Shown here: positions 42,524-50,890 of the stretch, one piece after another
Layout: every line of letters begins with the position of its first letter
Numbering within the stretch: the first letter of the stretch is position 1
Source: Pacificoceanicola onchidii
GTDB taxonomy: Bacteria; Pseudomonadota; Alphaproteobacteria; Rhodobacterales; Rhodobacteraceae
DNA: 64,000 bases
Direction of reading: 5' to 3'
Assembly (NCBI RefSeq): GCF_004804335.1
Contig: NZ_SRXY01000004.1
Coordinates: forward strand, 62,001-126,000
The notes under the pieces: model-generated
What the model was told of the DNA's origin: nothing
The model's database searches: none
Seen by the model: only the letters and a program-made list of their open reading frames with translations
Position numbers and translations under genes: made by a program

Positions 42524-44992
42524 TCAGCACCGCATATTGGCGCCGTTGGGATCATAAAGCGGCGCGCCCAGCACTTCGGCATCATGGAACGTGCCAAGGA
42601 TTTCGACCTGCAAGGCGGTGCCCGGCACGGCGTGTTCTGCTGCCACATAGCCCATCGCCATGGACTTGCCCGCCCGATGCGCATAGCCGCCTGAACTGAC
42701 ATAGCCGACCGCTTCGCCATCCTTCAGGATCGCCTCATCGCTTGACACGTCGATCCCGTCCACGTCGATGGTCAAAGTCACCAGCTTCCGGTCCACGCCT
42801 TCCTTGCGGAACGCTTCGGTCGCCGCCTTGCCGGCAAAGTCCTTCTTCCAGTTGATGAAGACATCCATGCCGCTTTCGACCGCGTTGAAATCCGGGCGGA
42901 ACTCAAGGGTCCAGACGCCCCAGCCTTTCTCAAGCCGCATCGACATCAACGCCCGCGCCCCGTACCACCGATAGCCCAGATCGGCCCCGGCCGCCTCAAT
43001 GGCCTCCGCCAGCCGCAACAGATACTGCGGACGGCAATAGATCTCGTAGCCTAACTCACCGGAGAAGCTGATCCGGTTCAGGATCACCGGCACACCGCCC
43101 ACAAACGTCTGGCGCAGGTCGCGGAACTTCAGTGCCTCCGCGCTCACATCATCCCGCGTAATCCGCGCCAGAAGCTCCCGCGATTTTGGCCCCGAAAGCG
43201 CAATCCCGTGCCAGTCGTCGCTGACGTTGGCATAAGACACAACCTCGGGCAGATCCTTTTCGAACCAGCGCCGATGCGCCTCCTGCATCGCGCCAGAGCC
43301 GAACAGCATGAAGTGATCCTCGGCAAGGCACGCCACGGTCAGATCTCCGTAAAGCTTGCCTTTCGGGGTCAGCATCGGGGTCAATGTCAGACGCCCCGGT
43401 TTCGGCACGTAGCCCGCGAGCAGATGATCGAGATACGCCCGCGCGCCGGCCCCTTTGAACTCATGTTTGGCAAAGTTGGCGATCTCGATGCCGCCAACCG
43501 CCTCTTGCACCGCCTTCACTTCGCGCGCCACATAGTCATGGCTGCGGTTGCGCTCGAACGTCGGCTCTTCATGCGCATCTTCGGGTCCATCAGCGAACCA
43601 AAGCGCATTTTCCAGCCCGAAGCCCTGCCCCATCCGTGCGCCCTTCGCCACCAGCCGGTCATAGAGCGCGGTGGTCTTCTGCATCCGCCCTTTCGGCAGC
43701 GTCTCGTTCGGGAATGTCATCACGAAGCGGCGCTCGTAGTTTTCGGAACTTTTGACCGTGCCCCAATCCGGCGTCGCAAACTCGCCGAACCGCGCCACAT
43801 CCATCGCCCAGACGTCAATCGACGGCTCCCCGTCGATCATCCATTCCGCCATGGTCAACCCAACGCCGCCGCCCTGACAAAAGCCCGCCATGACGCCCAC
43901 GGCGACCCAGTAATTCTTCATCCCCGGCACCGGGCCGATCATCGGGTTGCCATCGGGGCCAAAGGTGAAGGGGCCGTTGATCATGTCCTTGATGCCCGCC
44001 TCGCCAATCGCCGGAATGCGGTCAAAGGACATCTCCAGCCGATCCGCAATGCGGTCCAGATCCGGCTGCAACAGCTCATGGCCAAAGTCCCATGGCGTGC
44101 CGTCCACCTTCCAGGGCGTCGATTTTGGCTCATAGGTGCCAAGCAGCATGCCCTGCCGCTCCTGCCGGAAATAGATGTTCGCCTCATAATCAATGCCCGC
44201 AGGCAAACGCCCCGCCTCGCCCATGCTGTCCATGCGATCCGCGATCATCGGGATCTTGTCGGTGATCAGGTAATGATGTTCCATCGGCTGCACCGGCAGA
44301 TGCACGCCGGACATATGCCCCACTTCGCGCGCCCAGAGCCCGCCGCAGTTGACGATATACTCGGCGTTGATCTGGCCTTTCGGCGTCGTCACATCCCACG
44401 ACCCATCGGACCGCTGAGACAGGCCGGTCACCCCGCAATGGGTGAAGTACTGCGCTCCGTGCACGCGGGCGGATTTGGCGAAAGCATAGGTCGCGCCCGA
44501 GGGGTCCAGATCCCCGTCCTGATCATCCCACAGCGCGGCATAGTAATGCTTGGGGTCAATCAGCGGATGCCGTTCGGCCAGTTCCTTGGGCGAAATGAAC
44601 TCCTGATGCAGCCCCATGTACCGCGCCTTGGAACGCTCACGCTTGAGGTAATCATACCATTCCTTGGTCGAGGCCGCATAAAAGCCGCCGGTGATGTGCA
44701 GCCCCACGGAATGGCCGGAGGTCTCTTCGATTTCCTTGTACAGATCAATGGTATAGCTCTGCAGACGGCTGATGTTTGGGTCCGAACTGATGGTGTGGAT
44801 CTGCCCCGCCGCGTGCCAGCTTGACCCGGAGGTCAGCTCATCGCGTTCCAGCAGAACAACATCCTTCCAGCCGAACTTGGCCAGGTGGAACAGGATCGAA
44901 CACCCAACCACCCCGCCGCCGATCACAACAACCTTGGCGTGGGACGGCAGCGGTTTTCCGGTGGTGGTTTCGTCTTTTTGTAACTCGGGCAT
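42524..44992 (-). CDS. Dimethylglycine/sarcosine dehydrogenase-like FAD oxidoreductase with GcvT domain
   Basis: An 822-residue two-domain enzyme. The N-terminal DAO-type FAD domain starts VVVIGGGVVGCSILFHLAKF (residues 21-40); SGSSWHAAGQ holds the His that in DMGDH-type enzymes binds FAD covalently. The C-terminal half (from about residue 430) is GcvT-like (SGPKSRELLARITRDD, SFSGELGYEIYC, RLEKGWGVWTLEFRP), which in homologues passes the released methyl carbon to tetrahydrofolate. It probably N-demethylates a secondary or tertiary N-methyl amino compound, with electrons leaving via ETF. It lies 10 bases after the enolase-type gene. Confidence 0.92.
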   Translation of the reverse strand: MPELQKDETTTGKPLPSHAKVVVIGGGVVGCSILFHLAKFGWKDVVLLERDELTSGSSWHAAGQIHTISSDPNISRLQSYTIDLYKEIEETSGHSVGLHITGGFYAASTKEWYDYLKRERSKARYMGLHQEFISPKELAERHPLIDPKHYYAALWDDQDGDLDPSGATYAFAKSARVHGAQYFTHCGVTGLSQRSDGSWDVTTPKGQINAEYIVNCGGLWAREVGHMSGVHLPVQPMEHHYLITDKIPMIADRMDSMGEAGRLPAGIDYEANIYFRQERQGMLLGTYEPKSTPWKVDGTPWDFGHELLQPDLDRIADRLEMSFDRIPAIGEAGIKDMINGPFTFGPDGNPMIGPVPGMKNYWVAVGVMAGFCQGGGVGLTMAEWMIDGEPSIDVWAMDVARFGEFATPDWGTVKSSENYERRFVMTFPNETLPKGRMQKTTALYDRLVAKGARMGQGFGLENALWFADGPEDAHEEPTFERNRSHDYVAREVKAVQEAVGGIEIANFAKHEFKGAGARAYLDHLLAGYVPKPGRLTLTPMLTPKGKLYGDLTVACLAEDHFMLFGSGAMQEAHRRWFEKDLPEVVSYANVSDDWHGIALSGPKSRELLARITRDDVSAEALKFRDLRQTFVGGVPVILNRISFSGELGYEIYCRPQYLLRLAEAIEAAGADLGYRWYGARALMSMRLEKGWGVWTLEFRPDFNAVESGMDVFINWKKDFAGKAATEAFRKEGVDRKLVTLTIDVDGIDVSSDEAILKDGEAVGYVSSGGYAHRAGKSMAMGYVAAEHAVPGTALQVEILGTFHDAEVLGAPLYDPNGANMRC

Positions 44993-45002
44993 GGGTCAGT
45001 CC

Positions 45003-46178
45003 TCAGTGAAGCGGCAGGCGACGGAAACGGCCGGGTTTGGCCGGGTCGTGAAAATGGTCGAGCGGTCCGTTCCGGACCAGGTGGTCGTGCCAGTGCGCAA
45101 GCGCATCGCGATCCAGCGTCACGCCCAGACCGGGCCCTTCGGGCACCGCGACCACGTCGTTTGTCTGGCGAAAAGGCCCGCCTTCGATCACGTCGCCCAC
45201 CTGCCAGCGAAACAGGGATTGGCTCGGTTCGGTGATCCACGGCATGGCGGCGGACATATGCAGATAGCCCGCAGTCGCGATACCCGCGTCACCGGAGTAA
45301 CACCAAAAACCGACGCCCATCGCCTCGCAGGCTCCGATAAAGCGCATGGCGCGCGAGATGCCGCCCAGAACCGCGAAGTTCGTGACGATGTATTCCGGCG
45401 CGCCCAGCGCGACGGCGCGGCGCAGATCCGGCACATGCGTCGAGATCGGAATGGTGAAATGACGGCGCAGCTCGGCCATTTCCTCGAACGTGGCAACCGG
45501 ATCTTCGTAATTCCGGATGTCATAAGGTTCGATTTCGCGAAACACCCGCATCGCCGTGGGCAAAGACCACTGCATGTTGCTGTCGAGCCGGATCACCGCC
45601 CGGCGGCCAAGCGTCTCACGCAGCGCCTTGACCGTGTCGATCTCCAACTCCGGGTCCCCAAGGATCAGCTTGCCTTCGAACAGGGTTGATCCGTGTTCTT
45701 CGTGCATCCTTGCGCAGTAGTCCGCCACCGCCTGCGGCGTCATCTCTCCGCCCGCGCGAAAGCCGAAATACTCGGTGAACGCAATCTCCCTGCGCACGGC
45801 CCCACCCAACAGGCGATAGAGCGGCTCTCCCGCCACCTTGCCGCGCAAGTCCCACAGAGCAATCTCGATCGCCCCAAAGGCTTTGACCACCGAGCTGTCA
45901 TCGGTGTTCTGAACGATCTGCCAGGGCGGCACGCACAGCGCCTCACATCCGGCAATATCCAATGGATCCGCCCCGATCAGCCGCGCGCCCATCGCCTGAA
46001 CCGTCTCGACCACATCCACCGAGGGCGCTTCACCCAGCCCGACGAGCCCTTCATTGGTTTCGACCTCGATGATCGTCTTGGACGTGCCGGGATAATGCCC
46101 GCCGGTCCACCACATGGGCTTTTCCAGCGGGATGTTGACGGGCGTGGCGCGCAGGCCGGTGATCTTAACACCAGGCAT
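45003..46178 (-). CDS. Enolase-superfamily (mandelate racemase/muconate lactonizing type) protein
   Basis: A 391-residue enzyme. The N-terminal capping domain begins MPGVKITGLRATPVNIPLEK. In the barrel, RLDSNMQWSLPTAMRVFREI and NYEDPVATFEEM supply the Asp and Glu metal ligands. The usual KxK catalytic pair reads E-G-K (TLFEGKLILGD), and near the end WCYSGDAGIATAGYLH stands where many members carry the His of a His-Asp dyad. The reaction may be racemisation, dehydration or another proton abstraction; it is not assignable from sequence. Its start overlaps the end of the MttB-like gene by 14 bases. The ATG at 46178 has GGAAG upstream. Confidence 0.9.
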   Translation of the reverse strand: MPGVKITGLRATPVNIPLEKPMWWTGGHYPGTSKTIIEVETNEGLVGLGEAPSVDVVETVQAMGARLIGADPLDIAGCEALCVPPWQIVQNTDDSSVVKAFGAIEIALWDLRGKVAGEPLYRLLGGAVRREIAFTEYFGFRAGGEMTPQAVADYCARMHEEHGSTLFEGKLILGDPELEIDTVKALRETLGRRAVIRLDSNMQWSLPTAMRVFREIEPYDIRNYEDPVATFEEMAELRRHFTIPISTHVPDLRRAVALGAPEYIVTNFAVLGGISRAMRFIGACEAMGVGFWCYSGDAGIATAGYLHMSAAMPWITEPSQSLFRWQVGDVIEGGPFRQTNDVVAVPEGPGLGVTLDRDALAHWHDHLVRNGPLDHFHDPAKPGRFRRLPLH

Positions 46179-47685
46179 CGGGCAAAACTTCCTTTCGCCG
46201 GGCAACAAAGGCTTCAAGCGCCTGCCTGACCGAAACATCCATCGGCGGCGCGCGGTACTCTGCCAGCATGGACCGGACCCGCGCGTTGGCACGCTGCCGC
46301 ATGTCCTGCGATCCGGCCTCTTCCCAGCTTTCGACATTCTCGCTGTCGCTCAGGACCGGTTCGTAAAACGCATCCTTGTAGTGACGCATCGTGTGCGCAC
46401 ACCCGAGGAAATGCCCACCCGCGCCGACCTCGTCATAAGCATCGCGGGCCAGCGCCTCATCCGAGACATCCAGCCCCCGGCCCAGCACCTTCTGATAGCT
46501 GCCAAGCCGGTCCGCATCCATGACCAGCTTCTCAAACCCGGTGCACAGCCCCCCTTCGAGCCAACCGGCAGCATGCAGAACAAAATTCGCCCCGGCGAGC
46601 ATGGTCGAATGCATGCTGTCCGCGCTTTCATAGGCCGCCTGTGCATCCTCGATTTTGGAGGCTGTCAGGGACCCGCCGCAACGCAGCGGCAGCCCCGCGC
46701 GCCGGGCCAGCTGACCAATGGCGTAGTTCGACACCACCGGCTCCGGCATTCCAAAGGTCGGCGCGCCGGACTTCAGGGACATGGACGACAGGAAGTTACC
46801 CAGAACAAAGGGCGCACCGGGCCGCAACAGCTGCACATAGGCGCAGACCATCATCGCCTCGGCCATCGCCTGCGCCACGGAGGCCGCGGTGCTGACCGGG
46901 CCCATCGCCCCCGACAGGATAAACGGCACCACGATCAGGCCCTGACCGCGCGACGAATAGACCCGCGCGGATTCGGTCACCACCTTGTCCACCAGCAGCG
47001 GGGAGTTGGTGTTGACGTTGCCCATGATGACGCAATTCTGTTCCATCACCTCCTTGCCAAAGACGATCTCGGCCATGTCGACACTGTCCTGCGCCCGGCT
47101 CATCTCGGTGATCGCCCCGAGATGCGGCTTGTCCGACAGGGTCATATGCGCCAGCAGCATGTCGAGATGCCGCTTGCTGACCGGCACGTCGCAGGGCTCG
47201 CAGGTGACAAAGCCGCCGTGATGCAGGTTCGGATGCAAATAGGTCAGCCGCACCAGATCGCGGAACGCCGCCATATCGCCATAGCGCCGCCCCCCTTCCA
47301 GATCGCGCACAAAGGGCGCGCCATAGATCGGGGCAAAGACCTGATTGGCGCCGCCTATCACCACCGACCGCGCAGGGTTGCGTGCCAGTTGAGTGAATTC
47401 TTTCGGGGCCTTCGCGCAGAGCGCCCGGATCCAATCGGCCGGGGCGCGTACGATATCCCCGTCCACCCGAGCCCCCTCGCGCCGCCACAGCGCCAGCGCT
47501 TCGGGATCATCGCGAAAGGCGATGCCGACATCCTGCAAGATCCAGTCGACCTGCCCCTCCAGCCGGACGATCTGCGCCTCATCCAGCATATCGTAATACG
47601 GGACAGTGCGTTGGATATGCGGCGACGGCAGAGCGCCTGCCCGCGCCTGATTGCCTGTTCTTGTGTTGCGTGCCCGGCGCGCCAT
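46165..47685 (-). CDS. MttB superfamily (trimethylamine methyltransferase-like) protein, non-pyrrolysine
   Basis: A 506-residue protein of the MttB family. Conserved blocks are LTYLHPNLHHGGFVTCEPCD, MGNVNTNSPLLVDKVVTESA, VPFILSGAMGPVSTAASVAQ, FGMPEPVVSNYAIGQLARRA and GAGGHFLGCAHTMRHYKDAF. Archaeal MttB uses pyrrolysine; this one has none, like MtgB, MtpB and MtcB, which demethylate glycine betaine, proline betaine and carnitine onto a corrinoid protein. No corrinoid protein gene lies in the window. The ATG at 47685 (after GAGG) is preferred to the ATG four codons earlier. It is the first gene of the operon, divergent from LysR. Confidence 0.93.
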   Translation of the reverse strand: MARRARNTRTGNQARAGALPSPHIQRTVPYYDMLDEAQIVRLEGQVDWILQDVGIAFRDDPEALALWRREGARVDGDIVRAPADWIRALCAKAPKEFTQLARNPARSVVIGGANQVFAPIYGAPFVRDLEGGRRYGDMAAFRDLVRLTYLHPNLHHGGFVTCEPCDVPVSKRHLDMLLAHMTLSDKPHLGAITEMSRAQDSVDMAEIVFGKEVMEQNCVIMGNVNTNSPLLVDKVVTESARVYSSRGQGLIVVPFILSGAMGPVSTAASVAQAMAEAMMVCAYVQLLRPGAPFVLGNFLSSMSLKSGAPTFGMPEPVVSNYAIGQLARRAGLPLRCGGSLTASKIEDAQAAYESADSMHSTMLAGANFVLHAAGWLEGGLCTGFEKLVMDADRLGSYQKVLGRGLDVSDEALARDAYDEVGAGGHFLGCAHTMRHYKDAFYEPVLSDSENVESWEEAGSQDMRQRANARVRSMLAEYRAPPMDVSVRQALEAFVARRKEVLPDAWC

Positions 47686-47766
47686 GGGAAGCCTCATTGA
47701 ATCGGTCTGATCAAGAATTAGCGCGCAGAAACCCCTCTGTGACGTTTGAAAATTGCAATGAATTGG

Positions 47767-47781
47767 ATAAGCATGACTTAT
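47767..47781. promoter_or_regulatory. LysR-type T-N11-A box overlapping the LysR start
   Basis: ATAAG-CATGA-CTTAT is a perfect 5-5-5 inverted repeat with the T-N11-A arrangement of LysR sites. It covers the first two bases of the LysR ATG and lies 82 bases from the MttB-like start, in the 94-base divergent region. An ATTGCAAT palindrome (47752-47759) lies just beside it. Confidence 0.5.
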
Positions 47782-48688
47782 GCAAAAGCTCTGGTCTCTC
47801 TTCTCCTCCCCACGTCATCTCGTCTTCTTCGAAGCCGCCGCGCGCACCGGTTCCTTCACGCAAGCCGCGCAGGAGTTGAACGTTCAGCAGCCTGCGGTCA
47901 GCATGGCGATCAAACAACTGGAAGACTCGCTGGGTGTCATGCTGTTCCAGCGCAGCCACCGTAAGATCACCCTGACAAATGCTGGAAACCGTTTGTTCTC
48001 CGACGTCACCCGCGCCTTCGAGCAACTGGCGCAGTCCGCCGCCGCGATCCGGCAATTCACCAGCAACGATCACGTGACCCTCAGCGCGTCCTCGGCGTTC
48101 AACAACTATTGGATGCTGCCCCGCATCCGCTCTTTTCAGGCCAATCACCCCGACATTGACCTACGGCTCCAGTCCAGCAACCGCGAACCGGACCTGAACG
48201 TCGAGACGATCAGCCTCGCGGTGCGCCTCGGCACGGGGGACTGGCCCGATTGCGACAGCGCCCTGATCGCCGAAGAGGAAATCTACCCGGTCGCCGCGCC
48301 GCGTGTGATGGCCTCGGCAGTCAATCTGACCAATGTCGCGATGCTTCTGGCCCAGCGGCTGATCCACCTCGAAGAGCCGATTCGTGAACGCCCCTCATGG
48401 CAACAATGGTTTCAGGCGATCGGCGTGGATGGAATCCCCCCAAGCGGCGGTCTGCGGCTCAACGACTATGCGCTGGTGCTGCAGGCGGCCATGGCTGGCG
48501 AAGGCTTTGCCTTTGGCTGGCACCACGTTGTCGATCCGCTGGTCCGGCAGGGGTTGCTCACGGCGCGGCGGGACTGGACATGGAAAACCGGGCGCGGCTT
48601 CTACCTTGTCTGGTCGAAATCCCATCCCCTCATCCCGAAGGCCGAAATTGTGCGCGATTGGATCCTGTCCGAAGCGCAGTCCCGGTAA
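47780..48688 (+). CDS. LysR family regulator, GcvA-like, divergent from the MttB operon
   Basis: A 302-residue regulator. HTH: RHLVFFEAAARTGSFTQAAQ-ELNVQQPAVSMAIKQLEDSL (residues 12-52). The effector domain contains WMLPRIRSFQANHPDIDLRL and SLAVRLGTGDWPDCDSAL, typical of GcvA-like LysR proteins. The position back to back with the MttB-like gene makes that operon its probable target. Together with the GlxA-type protein this gives two candidate regulators for one pathway, perhaps one for the imported substrate and one for an intermediate. Confidence 0.94.
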   Translation: MQKLWSLFSSPRHLVFFEAAARTGSFTQAAQELNVQQPAVSMAIKQLEDSLGVMLFQRSHRKITLTNAGNRLFSDVTRAFEQLAQSAAAIRQFTSNDHVTLSASSAFNNYWMLPRIRSFQANHPDIDLRLQSSNREPDLNVETISLAVRLGTGDWPDCDSALIAEEEIYPVAAPRVMASAVNLTNVAMLLAQRLIHLEEPIRERPSWQQWFQAIGVDGIPPSGGLRLNDYALVLQAAMAGEGFAFGWHHVVDPLVRQGLLTARRDWTWKTGRGFYLVWSKSHPLIPKAEIVRDWILSEAQSR

Positions 48689-48699
48689 GCCCCGCCCGA

Positions 48700-49209
48700 T
48701 CAGAGACGCTCGGCAAAGCGCTTTGCCGTTGCGGTGGCCTCCGCGCCAAGAAGCGGCCATGTCTGGGTCAGCCCTTCAAAGAGAAACGCAAGATCGACGG
48801 CCTGAGACTCACACCCGATGAGGGTTGCAGCCTGCGCCGCGACCTCGCTCTTGTGCTGCTTCAAAAGGGCCAGAAGCCGCCCGTTCTGCGGCGCTGCCGC
48901 CACGGCGGCGTGAAACAGGCAACCGTGCGGCGCTTCCGTCGCCATCCATTCGGCAATCCGGTCGATGATCTCCGCAAGGCTCAGGTCTCCCGCGCCCGGC
49001 ACCGGTGCAAACACGTGGTCAAGATACCGCAGATGACGATGCTCCAGCGCCGAAAGGACCATTTCGTCCCTGGATGGCGTGTACTTGTACAGCGTGCGCA
49101 GGCTCACCCCCGCAGCATCCCGCAGCGTTTCGACGTTGGGCTCTGCAAATCCATGGGAAATGAAAGCCCGCTCCAGCCCGGCGGCGATTTTGGTTGCTGT
49201 GTCCGTCAT
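48700..49209 (-). CDS. TetR family repressor of the divergent oxidoreductase gene
   Basis: A 169-residue regulator. The N-terminal HTH is FISHGFAEPNVETLRDAAGV-SLRTLYKYTPSRDEMV (residues 16-51). The C-terminal ligand domain is helical, containing AEIIDRIAEWMATEAPHGCL-FHAAVAAAPQNG as in the YcdC/AcrR-like group. It is divergent from the alcohol-dehydrogenase-like gene at 49290; two matching palindromes lie in the 80 bases between. Its stop is 11 bases from the stop of the convergent LysR gene. Confidence 0.93.
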   Translation of the reverse strand: MTDTATKIAAGLERAFISHGFAEPNVETLRDAAGVSLRTLYKYTPSRDEMVLSALEHRHLRYLDHVFAPVPGAGDLSLAEIIDRIAEWMATEAPHGCLFHAAVAAAPQNGRLLALLKQHKSEVAAQAATLIGCESQAVDLAFLFEGLTQTWPLLGAEATATAKRFAERL

Positions 49210-49219
49210 GCTTGACTGT

Positions 49220-49237
49220 GTAGAATGATCCCTCTAC
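49220..49237. promoter_or_regulatory. TetR operator candidate 1
   Basis: GTAGA-N8-TCTAC, a perfect 5-8-5 inverted repeat (spacer ATGATCCC), 11 bases from the TetR start codon. Confidence 0.7.
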
Positions 49238-49245
49238 CACGGCAA

Positions 49246-49263
49246 GTAGAGCAAGTATTCTAC
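49246..49263. promoter_or_regulatory. TetR operator candidate 2
   Basis: GTAGA-N8-TCTAC again (spacer GCAAGTAT), with its centre 26 bases from that of candidate 1 and 27 bases before the oxidoreductase ATG. The identical architecture in the divergent promoter strongly suggests one dimeric repressor controls both genes. Confidence 0.7.
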
Positions 49264-49289
49264 CCATTTCTCCAGCGAAGGATTTCGGC

Positions 49290-50336
49290 ATGGCTGAGAA
49301 CAACACAATGAGCGGCGTGGTGATGACGGGCCATGGCGGGCCGGAGAAGCTGGAATGGCGGGATGACCTGCCGATGCCGGTACCGGGCCCGCGCGATGTG
49401 CTTATCCGGGTGCGCGCGGCGGCGGTGAACAACACCGATATCAACACGCGCATCGGCTGGTATTCCAAGGGCGACGCCGATGCGGATGACGCCAGCTGGA
49501 CCGGAAAAGCGCTGGAGTTCCCCCGCATTCAGGGGGCCGATGTCTGCGGCGAGATCGTCGCCGTCGGGCAGGACGTCGATCAAGGCCGGATCGGGGACCG
49601 TGTTCTGATCGAACCCTGCCTGCGCGAGGTGGACGGGGCGCTGCAGGATCCCGCCTGGTATTTCGGCTCCGAATGCGACGGCGGCTTTGCGCAATACACC
49701 CGCGTCGCCGACCGGCACGCGCACAAGATCACCTGTGACCTGTCCGACGTGGAACTGGCCTCCTTCCCCTGCTCCTACTCCACCGCCGAGAACATGCTGA
49801 CCCGCGCCAATGTGCAGGCGGGCGATACGGTGCTTGTGACCGGCGCATCGGGCGGCGTGGGGTCGGCCACGGTGCAGCTTGCCCGCGCGCGCGGCGCAAC
49901 GGTGATTGCCGTCACCAGCCCGGCCAAGGCCGAGGCCTTGCGTGATCTCGGGGCCGAACGAACCCTGGGCCGCAACGACGATCTGCTGGCCGAACTGGGC
50001 GCAAACAGCGTCGATGTCGTGGTCGATCTGGTCGCCGGCCCGAAATGGCCTGCCCTGCTCGATGTTCTGCGCTCCGGCGGGCGCTACGCCGTGGCCGGGG
50101 CCATCGGCGGGCCGATGGTCGAACTTGACGTGCGCACGCTTTACCTCAAGGACCTGAGCTTCTTTGGTTGCACCGTTCTGGAACCGCAGGTGTTCGGCAA
50201 TCTGATCGGCCGAATCGAACGCGGCGAAATCAAACCTCTGGTCGCCGAAACCCACCCGCTGCGGGACATCGGCGTGGCACAGCAAAGTTTTGGTGAAAAA
50301 GGCTATATCGGAAAAATCGTCCTCGAAATTCCATAA
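49290..50336 (+). CDS. Zinc-type alcohol dehydrogenase / quinone oxidoreductase-like MDR protein
   Basis: A 348-residue medium-chain dehydrogenase/reductase. The N-terminal GroES-like part reads GPRDVLIRVRAAAVNNTDIN and IQGADVCGEIVAVGQDV. The NAD(P) domain has AGDTVLVTGASGGVGSATVQ-LARARGA (residues 170-196). The catalytic-zinc Cys/His set is absent, so it is closer to the zinc-free quinone reductase group. It probably reduces a reactive carbonyl or quinone. TetR control suggests induction by a toxic substrate. Confidence 0.9.
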   Translation: MAENNTMSGVVMTGHGGPEKLEWRDDLPMPVPGPRDVLIRVRAAAVNNTDINTRIGWYSKGDADADDASWTGKALEFPRIQGADVCGEIVAVGQDVDQGRIGDRVLIEPCLREVDGALQDPAWYFGSECDGGFAQYTRVADRHAHKITCDLSDVELASFPCSYSTAENMLTRANVQAGDTVLVTGASGGVGSATVQLARARGATVIAVTSPAKAEALRDLGAERTLGRNDDLLAELGANSVDVVVDLVAGPKWPALLDVLRSGGRYAVAGAIGGPMVELDVRTLYLKDLSFFGCTVLEPQVFGNLIGRIERGEIKPLVAETHPLRDIGVAQQSFGEKGYIGKIVLEIP

Positions 50337-50373
50337 CGCCGTCCCGCGTTTCCGCCGAAACCTGCATCCATAC

Positions 50374-50397
50374 GCTGAGCATCACGGGATGCTCAGC
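50374..50397 (+). terminator. Hairpin after the oxidoreductase gene
   Basis: GCTGAGCATC pairs perfectly with GATGCTCAGC around the tetraloop ACGG, 37 bases after the stop. The 10-bp stem suits a terminator, but no T-run follows. The rest of 50337-50630 shows nothing else. Confidence 0.5.
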
Positions 50398-50630
50398 CCA
50401 TGGCACGGCGCTGCTTCGAGAACGCCATCACGGTCTGGCCCCCCTGAGCCGCCTCGACTGACGCGCTCACCCCCAAAAAAACCGCTCCCGTTCCACACAT
50501 CACCGCACCCGGACTCGCAGGACGACTCTCCTCCCGAATCCGAACTGATGTTCAAGTCCAAATGGCAAAAAGGATCTCAATCCGAGGATTGAGCCTCCGG
50601 AAAAATAGTCTTTGTTCTCTGGAGGATCAG

Positions 50631-50706
50631 TGGTGAGCCGTGCAGGATTCGAACCTGCGACCCACTGATTAAAAGTCAGTTGCTCTACCAACTGAGCTAA
50701 CGGCCC
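50631..50706 (-). tRNA. tRNA-Lys (anticodon TTT), CCA encoded
   Basis: The minus strand gives a full cloverleaf of 76 bases. The acceptor GGGCCGT pairs with ACGGCTC. The D arm is GCTCAGTTGGTAGAGC, the anticodon arm ACTGACTTTTAATCAGT has a CTTTTAA loop with anticodon TTT, and the T arm is GCAGGTTCGAATCCTGC. CCA is encoded. It reads AAA and AAG lysine codons. A promoter lies upstream. Confidence 0.97.
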
Positions 50707-50718
50707 ACTGTGGCGGCG

Positions 50719-50747
50719 TCTCTACGGGCTGTGGCATGTCGGGTCAA
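50719..50747 (-). promoter_or_regulatory. Promoter of tRNA-Lys
   Basis: Minus-strand TTGACC (50742-50747) and TAGAGA (50719-50724) with a 17-base spacer lie 12 bases upstream of the mature tRNA 5' end. Confidence 0.55.
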
Positions 50748-50890
50748 CCCACTGTGTGCATTTTTCTTGGAAGTTTTTTGACAAGCCATCCCGTTTCCCC
50801 GATCCGGCCCTGCGCCCCTCCAAAAAACGCATAGCAGCAAACACGTGCACAGCACTGGATTCAGGCGGTCGACAGGCGTATATCGCCCGA

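Noticed and set aside
43208-44824. A 538-codon plus-strand open frame opposite the DMGDH-like gene
   Set aside because: Antisense shadow of a clear flavoprotein gene; Arg/His-rich composition with no domain.
46114-47700. A 528-codon plus-strand open frame opposite the MttB-like gene
   Set aside because: Antisense shadow; no SD and no recognisable motif.
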